64,000 nucleotides of DNA from Halochromatium sp. (lineage in GTDB: Bacteria; Pseudomonadota; Gammaproteobacteria; Chromatiales; Chromatiaceae): the NCBI GenBank assembly GCA_010912705.1, contig POWB01000003.1:124001-188000 (forward strand), written 5' to 3'. Each line of letters opens with the position of its first letter. Position 1 is the first letter of the stretch. A program made the translations under genes and the position numbers. The notes beneath the pieces are model-generated. The model did no database searches. It was not told where the DNA came from and saw nothing but the letters and a program-made list of their open reading frames with translations. Below are positions 34,336 through 42,714 of this stretch, in pieces.

Positions 34336-35426
34336 GTCGGCAAGGCCGGCCCCTGGTCACCCCAACAGAGCACCGCGCCACAGCCTGGTGTCTGCAGCAG
34401 ATCGATGCGATCCAGCGCTGGCAGTAGCGGTGCGACCTGCTCGCGCAGCCACAGCACTAGGCTGCCCGGATCAGCGGCGTTGAGCTGAGGTAAGTCATTA
34501 AGGAGATGATGGTCAAGCTGCTGGTAGACCGGCTTAAAGGCTTCCTTGACGTCGCCGTAATCGACCGTCCAGCCAAGCACCTCATCGAGGGGGGCGCTGA
34601 GGTGTAGTCGCACCAGATAGCTATGGCCATGCAGCTGACGGCGCGGGTCGCCCTTCGGGGCCTTCAGTAACCGTAATGCACTCTCAAACCGCTGCTCTTT
34701 CCAGATGCGGTACTGGAACCCGTTGTAGTGACAACCAGCGGTCACCGTCTCATAGACTGTCACCCAAGAGAGCGCTGGTAGCTCCGGCTTGATGCGGCGC
34801 CAGAGCCAGGCGGCCAGCATCTCGCTGGTGGGGATCTCAAGGCCAGGAATGTCGTTCAAGCAGCGGTAGTGCAGTGCCTCATGCAGGGGCGCCCAGAGGG
34901 CCGCGAGTCGGTCGAAGTCGACGCCCATGTCTCGGTCCGCCAAGGCCTGGTTGGCGTGCAGGATGACCTCGAAGCCGTGACCGTGCATCCGGCCGCACTG
35001 GTGCCCTGCAGGAACATTCGGTAGTTGATGGGCTGCTTCGAAGCGGAACCGACGCCAGACGTGGGCCTGCTCCTGGTCATCCAGGTCGGCACCCTGATGG
35101 CGGGTGCTCTGAATCCCCACGGATTCGATGCCGGGGATCTCGAGACCGGCGCGCACCCAGCGCGCGAGGTTCTCATCGGTCGGCACTGGCAGCTGCTCAT
35201 TGAGATCCCGGTAGTCGAGGGCGGCGATGCAGCGGCTGAGCGCTGAGGTCAGCGCATCCGTTTCACCGCCCGGGAATGGCGCCCAGTCGGCGGGTAGCTC
35301 CGCACGAATGCGGGCCAGGAAGCTGTGCCCGTGCAAACGTCGGGAGGGATGCCCGTCGGGCAGGATGGCGACGCGCCGAGCGGCCTCGAAAGGCGCCGCG
35401 GCGACGTGAAAGAGTCGCTCGCTCAT
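34332..35426 (-). CDS. queD: three-domain QueD (6-carboxytetrahydropterin synthase) fusion
   Basis: A 364-residue protein made of three PTPS/QueD-like domains, where ordinary QueD has about 120. Domain 2 (about 124-240) is complete: zinc histidines 133, 148 and 150 (FEAAHQL and RMHGHGF), catalytic Cys144 (GHQCGRMHG), and the glutamate in VYETVTAG. Domain 1 (1-118) keeps HGH at 32-34 but has arginine for the first histidine (FEAARRV) and no cysteine. Domain 3 (245-364) keeps HGH at 266-268 but has leucine for the first histidine (FESALRL) and no cysteine. Only the middle domain should be catalytic. It makes 6-carboxy-5,6,7,8-tetrahydropterin for QueE. ATG 35426 overlaps the queC stop. Confidence 0.93.
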   Translation of the reverse strand: MSERLFHVAAAPFEAARRVAILPDGHPSRRLHGHSFLARIRAELPADWAPFPGGETDALTSALSRCIAALDYRDLNEQLPVPTDENLARWVRAGLEIPGIESVGIQSTRHQGADLDDQEQAHVWRRFRFEAAHQLPNVPAGHQCGRMHGHGFEVILHANQALADRDMGVDFDRLAALWAPLHEALHYRCLNDIPGLEIPTSEMLAAWLWRRIKPELPALSWVTVYETVTAGCHYNGFQYRIWKEQRFESALRLLKAPKGDPRRQLHGHSYLVRLHLSAPLDEVLGWTVDYGDVKEAFKPVYQQLDHHLLNDLPQLNAADPGSLVLWLREQVAPLLPALDRIDLLQTPGCGAVLCWGDQGPALPT

Positions 35427-36124
35427 GGGGTCTTGAGTCCGTATTGGCTGCGCAGCGGGTCGTCGAGACCGGCCTCGCGGAAGCCCTTCTCGCGTAACAG
35501 GCAGGAGTCGCACTGGCCGCAGGGGCGGCCATCGGGGCCGGGGTCGTAGCAGCTACTGGTCAGCGCGTAGTCGACCCCGAGCGCGGTGCCCTTGGCAATG
35601 ATCTCGGCCTTGCTGAGCTGGATCAGTGGGCTGTGGATCTTGAGCTGTTGCCGCCCTTCGACGCCGGCCGCGGTGGCCAGGTTGGCCATCCGCTCGTAGG
35701 CAGCAATGTATTCGGGGCGGCAGTCTGGGTAGCCGGAGTAGTCAAGGGCGTTGACGCCGATGAAGAGGTCGCTGGCCGACAGCACCTCGGCCCAGGCCAG
35801 CGCGAAGGAGAGAAAGATGGTGTTGCGGGCGGGGACGTAGGTGATCGGGATGCCTGTGCCCATCTGCTTGAGATCGCGCTGTTTGGGCACCGCGATCTCG
35901 GCGGTCAGGGCCGAGCCGCCAAAACGGCGTAGATCGATGTCGGCAATGATGTGCTCAGCCACGCCGAGTGCCTGCGCAACGCGGGTGGCGGCTTCGAGCT
36001 CGACCTGATGGCGTTGGCCGTAGCGAAATGAGAGGGCATAGAGGGCATAGCCTTCGGCCTTGGCGATGGCCAGGGCCGTCGTCGAATCGAGACCCCCACT
36101 GAGCAAGACAACTGCGCTGGTCAC
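35423..36124 (-). CDS. queC: 7-cyano-7-deazaguanine (preQ0) synthase
   Basis: A 233-residue ATP-dependent ligase that converts carboxydeazaguanine to preQ0. The PP-loop is [18 protein letters not shown], with [17 protein letters not shown] as the family middle motif. The zinc-binding cysteines close the protein in [25 protein letters not shown], written in part here as [14 protein letters not shown]. It is the first gene of the queC-D-E operon. The 185-bp leader up to 36309 contains no riboswitch I could recognise. Confidence 0.96.
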   Translation of the reverse strand: MTSAVVLLSGGLDSTTALAIAKAEGYALYALSFRYGQRHQVELEAATRVAQALGVAEHIIADIDLRRFGGSALTAEIAVPKQRDLKQMGTGIPITYVPARNTIFLSFALAWAEVLSASDLFIGVNALDYSGYPDCRPEYIAAYERMANLATAAGVEGRQQLKIHSPLIQLSKAEIIAKGTALGVDYALTSSCYDPGPDGRPCGQCDSCLLREKGFREAGLDDPLRSQYGLKTP

Positions 36125-36309
36125 GGACTGGGCTCCTAGACAAGGTATGTCAACAAGGCAACGTTCACGCCACTATGATAGATCCTGGGAGGGCAGTTAC
36201 GCGTTGTCGGGTGAAAATCGCTTCAGCGACGCAAAGGCGCGCCGAGGTTCCTCAATCAGGATGCGGCAGCAGTCGCTGAGACGGTGTGCCGGTTCTGAGA
36301 GGCTTTAGG

Positions 36310-37983
36310 CTAACCTGGCATGGCGGGGTCCTTTGAGCTGGATCTGCGCCCGCCGAGGGCTTCGGCGCGGGCGATGAGCGCCCGCCGGTCAGGCTTGCCT
36401 GAGCTGAGTGTGGGGAGAGACTCAAGTCGCGCAAACATCCGCGGTCGTTGATGCGAGGGTAGGTTGCTGCGGCACCAGGCTTCGAGCTGTGGCGGCTCAA
36501 GCTCGCCGACATAGAGTGCGACCAGTCGATGACCCCAGGTCGGATCAGGCACGCCAATGACGGCGATCTCAGCGATTTGATCGAGTTGGGCCAGCTCCTG
36601 CTCGATCTCGGCGGGCAGCACATTGATGCCGGCAATCAGCACCACATCATCGGCACGCCCTAGAATCTGTATGCCGCCGCCTGGCAGTCGGCAGGCGAGG
36701 TCTGAGGTCTGCAGCCAGCCGTCGTCGAGACCAGCGCCGGGCTTGCGTGTCGGATTGGCATAGCCGAGCATCAGCATTGGGCCGCGGATGCGCAGCGGCT
36801 GGGCTTGTTGTGAGGCTGGGCTCGGTGCCTGCCGTGGTGCGACGTTCGACGCATCGCTTGACGCTTGGTACTGGATTTGATCGCAGCTCGGGCAGTCGAG
36901 CTCGACGTCGTCGAGTGGCATCAGGCCCGGCTGCGGTAAGCCATCGGCGCCTATCCAGCCACCGGCGACCTGCGAGAAGGTCTCGGTCATGCCATAGCCA
37001 AGGTAGAGCGGCCAGCCCTGTTCAACGGCGCGCCGGGCCAGGTTGCTGTCGATCCCCTGTCCACCGAGAAGCACGACCCTGAGCCAGGGCGGTGGCGCTG
37101 GATTGACGCCGAGCAGGCGCTCCAACATCGCCGGGACGAGCGAGAGGTGAGTGATGCGCTCATCCCAAAGCGCCGCTTGCACCTGCTCCGCCTCGAAGCG
37201 CGCCTGCACCACCAGTTCGGCGCCCGCGAGTGCGCAGCGATAGCCGATCGCGAGTCCGCCCACATGCTGACGCGGCAACACGCAAAGCCAGTGATCGCCG
37301 CGCTTGAGATCGAGTCGTGCATTGACCGCCTGGCAGGAGGCGATGATCGCCGCCGCGCTCAACATCACGAGCTTGGGCTCCGCGCTGCTGCCGCTGGTCT
37401 CGACCAAGAGCGCTGGCGCTAATGAGAGGTCGGGCATCACCGCAGTCTGGTGCAGAGTCGGTCCCGCTGGCATCGGTGTTGGCGTCAGCGTCGGATGTGA
37501 ATGTGCCGCCGCAGTTGTAGAAGTGGTTGCAGGCACAGAAGGAAATTTAGGTGAATGCAGGGGGGCAGGTGCAGACGCATGCGCTGATCCACTGCGGATC
37601 AGCGCGCCCGCTGGCCGGATATTTGCACTCGTATCCGCGGGCTGCCACCACCATTCAGCACCGGTCGCGCGGATCAGCGATTCGCGTCGCGAGCGGGGCA
37701 GATCGGCGCGAACGGGCAGCATGGCTACGCCAAGTCGAGCCAGCGCCCATTGCATCAGGACTGAATCCAGCACCGGTGTTATTGGACAGAGCACCAGCTC
37801 GCCAGCCTCGACGCCGGCGCCAATCAACACCGCCACACTTTGCTCGACGAGCGCCGCCAACTGGGCGTAGGAGTAATGGTAGGAGGAACGCTGGTCGCCA
37901 ATCCGAAGCGCACCGGCATCGCCCAGCGCTCGCCGGCGTTCAATCAGCCTGCTCAGGTCGTCACCTTGGGGCCTATCCATCAA
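36310..37983 (-). CDS. class I adenylate-forming acyl-CoA ligase-like protein (MenE-like)
   Basis: A 557-residue ANL-family enzyme (acyl-AMP then thioester). The adenylate loop is altered to LLVETSGSSAEPKLVMLS instead of TSGTTGxPKG. YGMTETFSQVAGG is the conserved A5 motif, DDVVLIAGINVLPAEIEQ the hinge, and LSSGKPDRRALI the catalytic lysine. The nearest resemblance is to o-succinylbenzoate-CoA ligase (MenE), but it is longer because a Pro/Ser/Thr/His-rich stretch (about residues 130-185) is inserted before the loop. It starts at 37983, on the other strand from bchI. No other men gene is near, so the substrate is open. Confidence 0.7.
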   Translation of the reverse strand: MMDRPQGDDLSRLIERRRALGDAGALRIGDQRSSYHYSYAQLAALVEQSVAVLIGAGVEAGELVLCPITPVLDSVLMQWALARLGVAMLPVRADLPRSRRESLIRATGAEWWWQPADTSANIRPAGALIRSGSAHASAPAPLHSPKFPSVPATTSTTAAAHSHPTLTPTPMPAGPTLHQTAVMPDLSLAPALLVETSGSSAEPKLVMLSAAAIIASCQAVNARLDLKRGDHWLCVLPRQHVGGLAIGYRCALAGAELVVQARFEAEQVQAALWDERITHLSLVPAMLERLLGVNPAPPPWLRVVLLGGQGIDSNLARRAVEQGWPLYLGYGMTETFSQVAGGWIGADGLPQPGLMPLDDVELDCPSCDQIQYQASSDASNVAPRQAPSPASQQAQPLRIRGPMLMLGYANPTRKPGAGLDDGWLQTSDLACRLPGGGIQILGRADDVVLIAGINVLPAEIEQELAQLDQIAEIAVIGVPDPTWGHRLVALYVGELEPPQLEAWCRSNLPSHQRPRMFARLESLPTLSSGKPDRRALIARAEALGGRRSSSKDPAMPG

Positions 37984-38271
37984 CGATGCCCTGCCTTGAG
38001 GAGCGCCCTTGAGCGAGCGCCGAGAAGTGGGCAGCGGGCAGCTGCTTGGTTGAGTGGGTAACTGCTCTCATCCAGGTTGAAATGGGTCATGGCTGTGCGA
38101 GGTCTTCAGAGAGGAAACAGGCGGCTGCGCTGAGCCAGCGCAAGCAAATGGATAGTTGACCTTGACCGAAAAGAACTCGCAACGCTAGGGTCTTGCGGCA
38201 GTCGCGCGCGCTGCGATTCTAGCCTCCTGCAAGGGCCACCGATAAGGCCCGCCGACAAGGTTCACACGACT
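37984..38271. other. divergent intergenic region before bchI
   Basis: 288 bp between the ligase start and bchI. A weak plus-strand promoter may be TTGACC (38162-38167) with a TA-rich -10 near 38186. I looked for a PpsR/CrtJ site (TGT-N12-ACA), the usual repressor of bacteriochlorophyll genes, and saw none. Nothing coding is apparent. Confidence 0.4.
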
Positions 38272-39303
38272 ATGCCGCTTGCCTTTCCCTTTTCTGCCAT
38301 TGTTGCCCAAGAAGAGATGAAGCTCGCGATCCTGATCGCAGCAACCGATCAGAGCATCGGCGGTGTGCTCGCGTTTGGCGATCGCGGCACCGGCAAGTCG
38401 ACGGCGATTCGCGCCCTGGCCGCGCTGCTGCCGTCGATGCGGGTGGTCGATCGCTGCACCTACAACTGTGATCCGGATGCCCCGGAATCAGGTCTCTGCG
38501 AACAGTGCCAAGAGCGCAAGGCCAACGGCAAGCTCAAGGTGCGCAAGGCGCAGGTGCCGGTGGTCGATCTGCCGCTGGGGGCGACCGAAGATCGCGTCAT
38601 CGGTGCGCTGGATCTGGAGAAGGCGTTAACGCACGGCGAGAAGGCGTTCGAGCCGGGCTTGCTGGCGCGTGCGCACCGTGGCTTCCTCTATATCGACGAG
38701 GTCAACCTGCTCGAGGACCATCTGGTCGATTCGCTGCTCGATGTCGCCGCCAGTGGCGAGAATGTGGTCGAGCGCGAGGGCCTGAGCGTGCGCCATCCGG
38801 CCAAGTTCGTCCTAGTCGGCAGCGGTAACCCGGAGGAGGGTGAGCTGCGCCCGCAGCTGCTCGATCGTTTCGGCCTCTCGGTCGAGATCAGCACCCCGCA
38901 GGATCTGAAATCGCGCGTCCAGGTGGTCAGGCTGCGCGATGAGTTCGAGCGCGATCCGCCGGCCTTCATCGAGAAGTACAAGCGCAAGGATGGCAAGGTG
39001 CGGCGCCAGATCATGAATGCCAAAGAGCGTCTGCCGAATGTCGAGGTGCCGGATGCTGCGCTCGAGCGCGCCTCGGAGCTCTGCATGAAGCTCGGCACCG
39101 ATGGCCTGCGCGGCGAGCTGACGCTGATTCGCGCGGCACGCGCCTTCGCCGCACTCGAGGGCGACGACCTCGTCACCGACGAGCATCTGAAGCGGGTCGC
39201 CCCTCCTGCCTTGCGCCATCGGCTGCGCCGCAACGTGCTCGACGACGCCGGCTCGACCACCCGTGTTGAGCGCGCGATTGAGGAATTGTTTGGGGAGGAA
39301 TGA
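38272..39303 (+). CDS. bchI: magnesium chelatase ATPase subunit I
   Basis: A 343-residue AAA+ subunit of magnesium chelatase, which inserts Mg into protoporphyrin IX to open the bacteriochlorophyll pathway. Sequence starts MPLAFPFSAIVAQEEMKLAIL. Walker A is GDRGTGKSTAIRAL and Walker B is GFLYIDEVNLLEDHLVD. The cysteine-rich loop CTYNCDPDAPESGLCEQC and the arginine finger region LVGSGNPEEGELRPQLLDRFGL are typical. Length matches BchI (about 340). It forms hexamers that work with BchD and the large porphyrin-binding BchH, which is not in the window. bchD follows 142 bp later in the same direction. Confidence 0.97.
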   Translation: MPLAFPFSAIVAQEEMKLAILIAATDQSIGGVLAFGDRGTGKSTAIRALAALLPSMRVVDRCTYNCDPDAPESGLCEQCQERKANGKLKVRKAQVPVVDLPLGATEDRVIGALDLEKALTHGEKAFEPGLLARAHRGFLYIDEVNLLEDHLVDSLLDVAASGENVVEREGLSVRHPAKFVLVGSGNPEEGELRPQLLDRFGLSVEISTPQDLKSRVQVVRLRDEFERDPPAFIEKYKRKDGKVRRQIMNAKERLPNVEVPDAALERASELCMKLGTDGLRGELTLIRAARAFAALEGDDLVTDEHLKRVAPPALRHRLRRNVLDDAGSTTRVERAIEELFGEE

Positions 39304-39445
39304 GCAGTTGATAGGATGATCGCAATCGAGGCCTCTCTTCAGACCTACAAGCCATGATGTTACTGCGCCGTACAGAACAGTTGACTCATCTGCAAGCCTG
39401 CGGTGCTCTCAAGCACGCTAGCCTTGGCTCAGCGCGTTCAGTGCA

Positions 39446-41242
39446 ATGAGCGACGCGCATCCGACGGCACTGCCCGATCACAGCGCACGCTGGGACGATG
39501 CCTGCCTCGCCGCGGCGCTATTCGCGGTCGATCCGGTAGGCAGCGGCGGGATTGCGGTGCGTGCACTGCCAGGGCCCGTGCGTGAGATCTGGTCGGAGCT
39601 GTTGCGTGAGCTGCTGCCGCCAGCGGTGCCCTTCCGCCGTATTCCGCTCCATGTCGCTGATGGTCGTCTGCTCGGCGGACTCGATCTCGCCGCGACCCTG
39701 CACGCCGGGCGGCCAGTGGCTGAGCGTGGGCTGCTGGCCGAGGCCGATGGCGGTGTGGTGCAGTTGGCGATGGCCGAGCGGGTCAGCCGCTCGACCGCTG
39801 CCTACCTGAGCGCGGCATTGGATAACGGCGAGATTCAGGTCGAGCGCGATGGCATCACCGCTCGCACCCCGGCACGGATCGGCGTCGTTGCGCTGGATGA
39901 GGGCGCCAACGAAGAAGAGCAGGTCCCGCATACGCTGTTGGATCGCTTCGCCTTCCTGCTCGATTTGAGTGACATCCGCTACCGCGAGGCGATGGTGGCG
40001 GACTACGATGCATCCCAGGTCGAGTCGGCGCGCCAAGGGTTGCCTGGGGTTGAGGTCGATGACGAGGCCATCGAGATGCTCTGCGGCACCGCGCTGGCCC
40101 TGGGTGTCGATTCGCTACGCTCCTCGCTTGCCGCCTTCCGGGTGGCGCGCGCCTCGGCGGCGCTCGCCGGGCGCGACCGGGTCGAATCTGCCGATGTGAG
40201 CGCTGCTGCTCGGCTGGTGCTGGCGCCGCGTGCGACGCGTATCCCGATGCCGGAGCAACCGGATGAGGAGCAGCAGGCCGAGGAGCCGCCGCCACCGCCA
40301 GAAGACAATCAGGACGAGCAGCAGGATCAAGACCAGACGCCACAGCAGGAATTGGACAAGCCACTCGAGGAGCAGATCCTAGAGGCCGCGCAAGCGGCGA
40401 TCCCGCCCAACCTGCTGGCGATGCTGCAGATGGGGGCGATGCGCCAACGCTCGAAGTCGAGCGGCAAGTCCGGCGCCATCCAGAGTGGCTCGCTGCGCGG
40501 GCGCCCGGCCGGAACCCGTCGTGGCGAGCCCGGTGCCGGTGCACGCCTTAACGTCATCGATACGCTGCGCGTTGCGGCACCCTGGCAGCGGCTGCGGCGT
40601 CAGGAGCGGGCCGAGAAGGGTGGGGAATCCGAGGTGCTGGTCGAGGTCCGGCGCGATGATTTTCGTATCACCCGCTATCGCCAGCGCTCAGAGACGACCA
40701 CCATCTTTGTCGTGGATGCCTCCGGCTCAGCGGCGCTGCATCGGCTCGCCGAGGCCAAGGGTGCGGTCGAGCTGCTGCTGGCCGATTGCTATGTGCGTCG
40801 CGACCGAGTCGCCATGATCGCCTTCCGCGGCCCAAGCGCTGAGATCCTGCTGCCGCCGACGCGCTCGCTGGTACGGGCCAAGCGCGGACTGGCCAGCCTG
40901 CCTGGTGGCGGCGGAACCCCACTGGCAGCGGGTATCGATGCCGCGCTCGCACTCGCCGACGGGGTGACTCGGCGTGGTGGCACTGCCGTCGTGATCCTGC
41001 TCACTGATGGCCGTGCGAACGTGAATCGTGATGGCATCGGTGGCCGCGCGCAGGCGGCTGAGGATGCGCTAGCCTCGGCGCGCGCCTTCCGCGTCGCCGA
41101 GCTGAAGGCGTTGGTGGTGGATATGTCACCAAGACCGCGACCGGATGCCGAGAATCTGGCACGCGAGATGGGCGCTGTCTATCTGCCGCTGCCGCATGCC
41201 GATGCCCGAGCGCTCTCCGGCGCGGTGCAGGCGGTCAGTTGA
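39446..41242 (+). CDS. bchD: magnesium chelatase subunit D
   Basis: A 598-residue partner of BchI. The N-terminal AAA+ domain is degenerate: the Walker A loop reads DPVGSGGIAVRALPG, without GKS/T. A Pro/Glu/Gln-rich linker (about 265-320, with runs such as PPPPPEDNQDEQQDQD) joins it to a C-terminal von Willebrand A domain. The metal-ion site is VVDASGSAALHRLAE, then GGTPLAAGID and LLTDGRANVN. This is the normal BchD layout. No strong ribosome binding site precedes ATG 39446. It is followed 32 bp later by bchO. Confidence 0.96.
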   Translation: MSDAHPTALPDHSARWDDACLAAALFAVDPVGSGGIAVRALPGPVREIWSELLRELLPPAVPFRRIPLHVADGRLLGGLDLAATLHAGRPVAERGLLAEADGGVVQLAMAERVSRSTAAYLSAALDNGEIQVERDGITARTPARIGVVALDEGANEEEQVPHTLLDRFAFLLDLSDIRYREAMVADYDASQVESARQGLPGVEVDDEAIEMLCGTALALGVDSLRSSLAAFRVARASAALAGRDRVESADVSAAARLVLAPRATRIPMPEQPDEEQQAEEPPPPPEDNQDEQQDQDQTPQQELDKPLEEQILEAAQAAIPPNLLAMLQMGAMRQRSKSSGKSGAIQSGSLRGRPAGTRRGEPGAGARLNVIDTLRVAAPWQRLRRQERAEKGGESEVLVEVRRDDFRITRYRQRSETTTIFVVDASGSAALHRLAEAKGAVELLLADCYVRRDRVAMIAFRGPSAEILLPPTRSLVRAKRGLASLPGGGGTPLAAGIDAALALADGVTRRGGTAVVILLTDGRANVNRDGIGGRAQAAEDALASARAFRVAELKALVVDMSPRPRPDAENLAREMGAVYLPLPHADARALSGAVQAVS

Positions 41243-41274
41243 GTGATCGTTGCAGCTGATTGTCAGACTTGTCC

Positions 41275-42183
41275 ATGACTTCCACATCGGTCATGAATGA
41301 CAAGCCGGTCTGGGAACACGACGGGCGGGCTTGGCCAAATCGTGAGCACAGTCGCTTCGTCGAGGCCGGCGGGCTGCGCTGGCATATCCAGGAGGCTGGC
41401 AGCGGGCCGCCTCTGCTGCTGATCCATGGTACGGGTGCGGCCTCGCACTCTTGGGGCGGGCTGTTGCCGCTGCTTGCCGAGCATTTCCATGTCCTCGCGC
41501 TAGACCTTCCCGGACATGGCTTTACCGCTGCACCGGCACCGTCACAGCTCTCGCTACCAGGTATGGCTGCGGCCGTTGGCGCCCTGACCCAGACCCTGGA
41601 CTTTGAGCCTGAGATCGTTGTTGGCCATTCTGCGGGTGCCGCTATTCTGGCTCGGATGTGTCTTGACGGTAGCATCCAGCCACGGCTATTAATCAGTCTG
41701 AGCGGGGCGCTGCTACCGTTGCGGGGATTTGCCGGGCGCTGGTTCTCGCCCGCCGCCAAGCTGTTTGCCCGTAGCTCAGTGGTCCCACGCTTCTTCGCCC
41801 GCGGCGCGCGCAAAGATCCGCGCAGTATCAAGCGTATGGCCGATGGTACCGGCTCACGTCTGACCCCGGAAGGGATCGCACTCTATCGGCTGCTGATCTC
41901 CTACCCAGGGCATCTCGCCGCGGCGCTCAATATGATGGCCAATTGGGATCTCGAGCCGCTGTTGCGCGAGCTGCCGCAGCTCAAGCCGGAGCTGGTCCTG
42001 GTGGGGTTTGCCGAGGATCGCACCGTACCACCGAAGGAGGCCGAGCGTGCCAAGTGTCTGTTGCCACGAGCACGCTTGCGGCTGATGCCGGGGCTTGGGC
42101 ACCTGGGGCATGAAGAGCGACCGCAGCAGGTGCTGGAGCTGCTGCTGCGGGAGACGGCTATCGCCGAGCGCCCTGATTCATAA
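41275..42183 (+). CDS. bchO: magnesium chelatase accessory protein BchO (alpha/beta hydrolase)
   Basis: A hydrolase-fold protein of about 302 residues, BchO, encoded with bchID in most purple bacteria; its biochemical role is not established. GPPLLLIHGTGAASHSWGGLLPLL holds the oxyanion region, VVGHSAGAAILARMC the nucleophile serine, VLALDLPGHGFT a conserved loop, and MPGLGHLGHEERP the histidine. Starts at 41260 (TTG), 41275 (MTSTSV) and 41293 (MNDKPVW) are possible, none with a clear ribosome binding site; 41275 is used. It ends the bch operon; the next gene is convergent. Confidence 0.92.
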   Translation: MTSTSVMNDKPVWEHDGRAWPNREHSRFVEAGGLRWHIQEAGSGPPLLLIHGTGAASHSWGGLLPLLAEHFHVLALDLPGHGFTAAPAPSQLSLPGMAAAVGALTQTLDFEPEIVVGHSAGAAILARMCLDGSIQPRLLISLSGALLPLRGFAGRWFSPAAKLFARSSVVPRFFARGARKDPRSIKRMADGTGSRLTPEGIALYRLLISYPGHLAAALNMMANWDLEPLLRELPQLKPELVLVGFAEDRTVPPKEAERAKCLLPRARLRLMPGLGHLGHEERPQQVLELLLRETAIAERPDS

Positions 42184-42207
42184 GAACAGGGCTGCATCGC
42201 CCAGCAG

Positions 42208-42624
42208 CTAGCCCTTCTTGAGCAGATCCCCCAGCCCCGCAAAGGGGTTATGGGTGCTCGGAGCGGCGGTGCGTCCGCCGGTGACACTGGTATCGCGACC
42301 GGCTGCCACCGCGGCAATATGCTCCTCGTACTTCTGATGCTCGTTGTCGTGGCAGTAGAGGCAGAGCAGCTCCCAGTTGCTGCCATCGGGTGGGTTGTTG
42401 TCGTGGTCCATGTCCTTGTGATGCACGGTCAGCTCGCGCAGATTGCTGCGGTCGAACTCGCGCGCGCAGCGTCCGCAGACCCAGGGATAGAGCTTCAGCG
42501 CCTGCTCGCGATAGCCGGCGGCGCGATCGTCCATCGCGCGGCGGGCGTCGGCGACGACGCGATCGAGCTTGTTGCTGTCGATGGTTTGGCCAGTGCGGCC
42601 ATGGCGTGGTGTGTCTTTAGGCAT
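42208..42624 (-). CDS. yajD: YajD family HNH nuclease
   Basis: A 138-residue HNH endonuclease-like protein. The zinc cysteines and the HNH core are CGRCAREF, LTVHHKDMDHDNNPPDGSNW and LLCLYCHDNEHQKY. This is the YajD arrangement, whose cellular role is unknown. The N-terminal SNKLDRVVADARRAM and the C-terminal tail NPFAGLGDLLKKG are also typical of YajD. It is convergent with bchO and is not near any restriction or phage gene, so it is probably a housekeeping nuclease. Confidence 0.9.
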   Translation of the reverse strand: MPKDTPRHGRTGQTIDSNKLDRVVADARRAMDDRAAGYREQALKLYPWVCGRCAREFDRSNLRELTVHHKDMDHDNNPPDGSNWELLCLYCHDNEHQKYEEHIAAVAAGRDTSVTGGRTAAPSTHNPFAGLGDLLKKG

Positions 42625-42714
42625 CTCGGGGTCCGCTCGGTTGCGGCAGTTGGCACGTCGATCGGGAATATGGTACCGCCTCGTTATTCAGCGCGCAGCA
42701 CTGCAAGCGCCCCA

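Noticed and set aside
36125..36309. preQ1 riboswitch before queC
   Set aside because: The leader shows no recognisable preQ1 aptamer stem and A-rich tail.
38040..38271. PpsR/CrtJ repressor site (TGT-N12-ACA) before bchI
   Set aside because: I found no TGT and ACA with that spacing in the leader.
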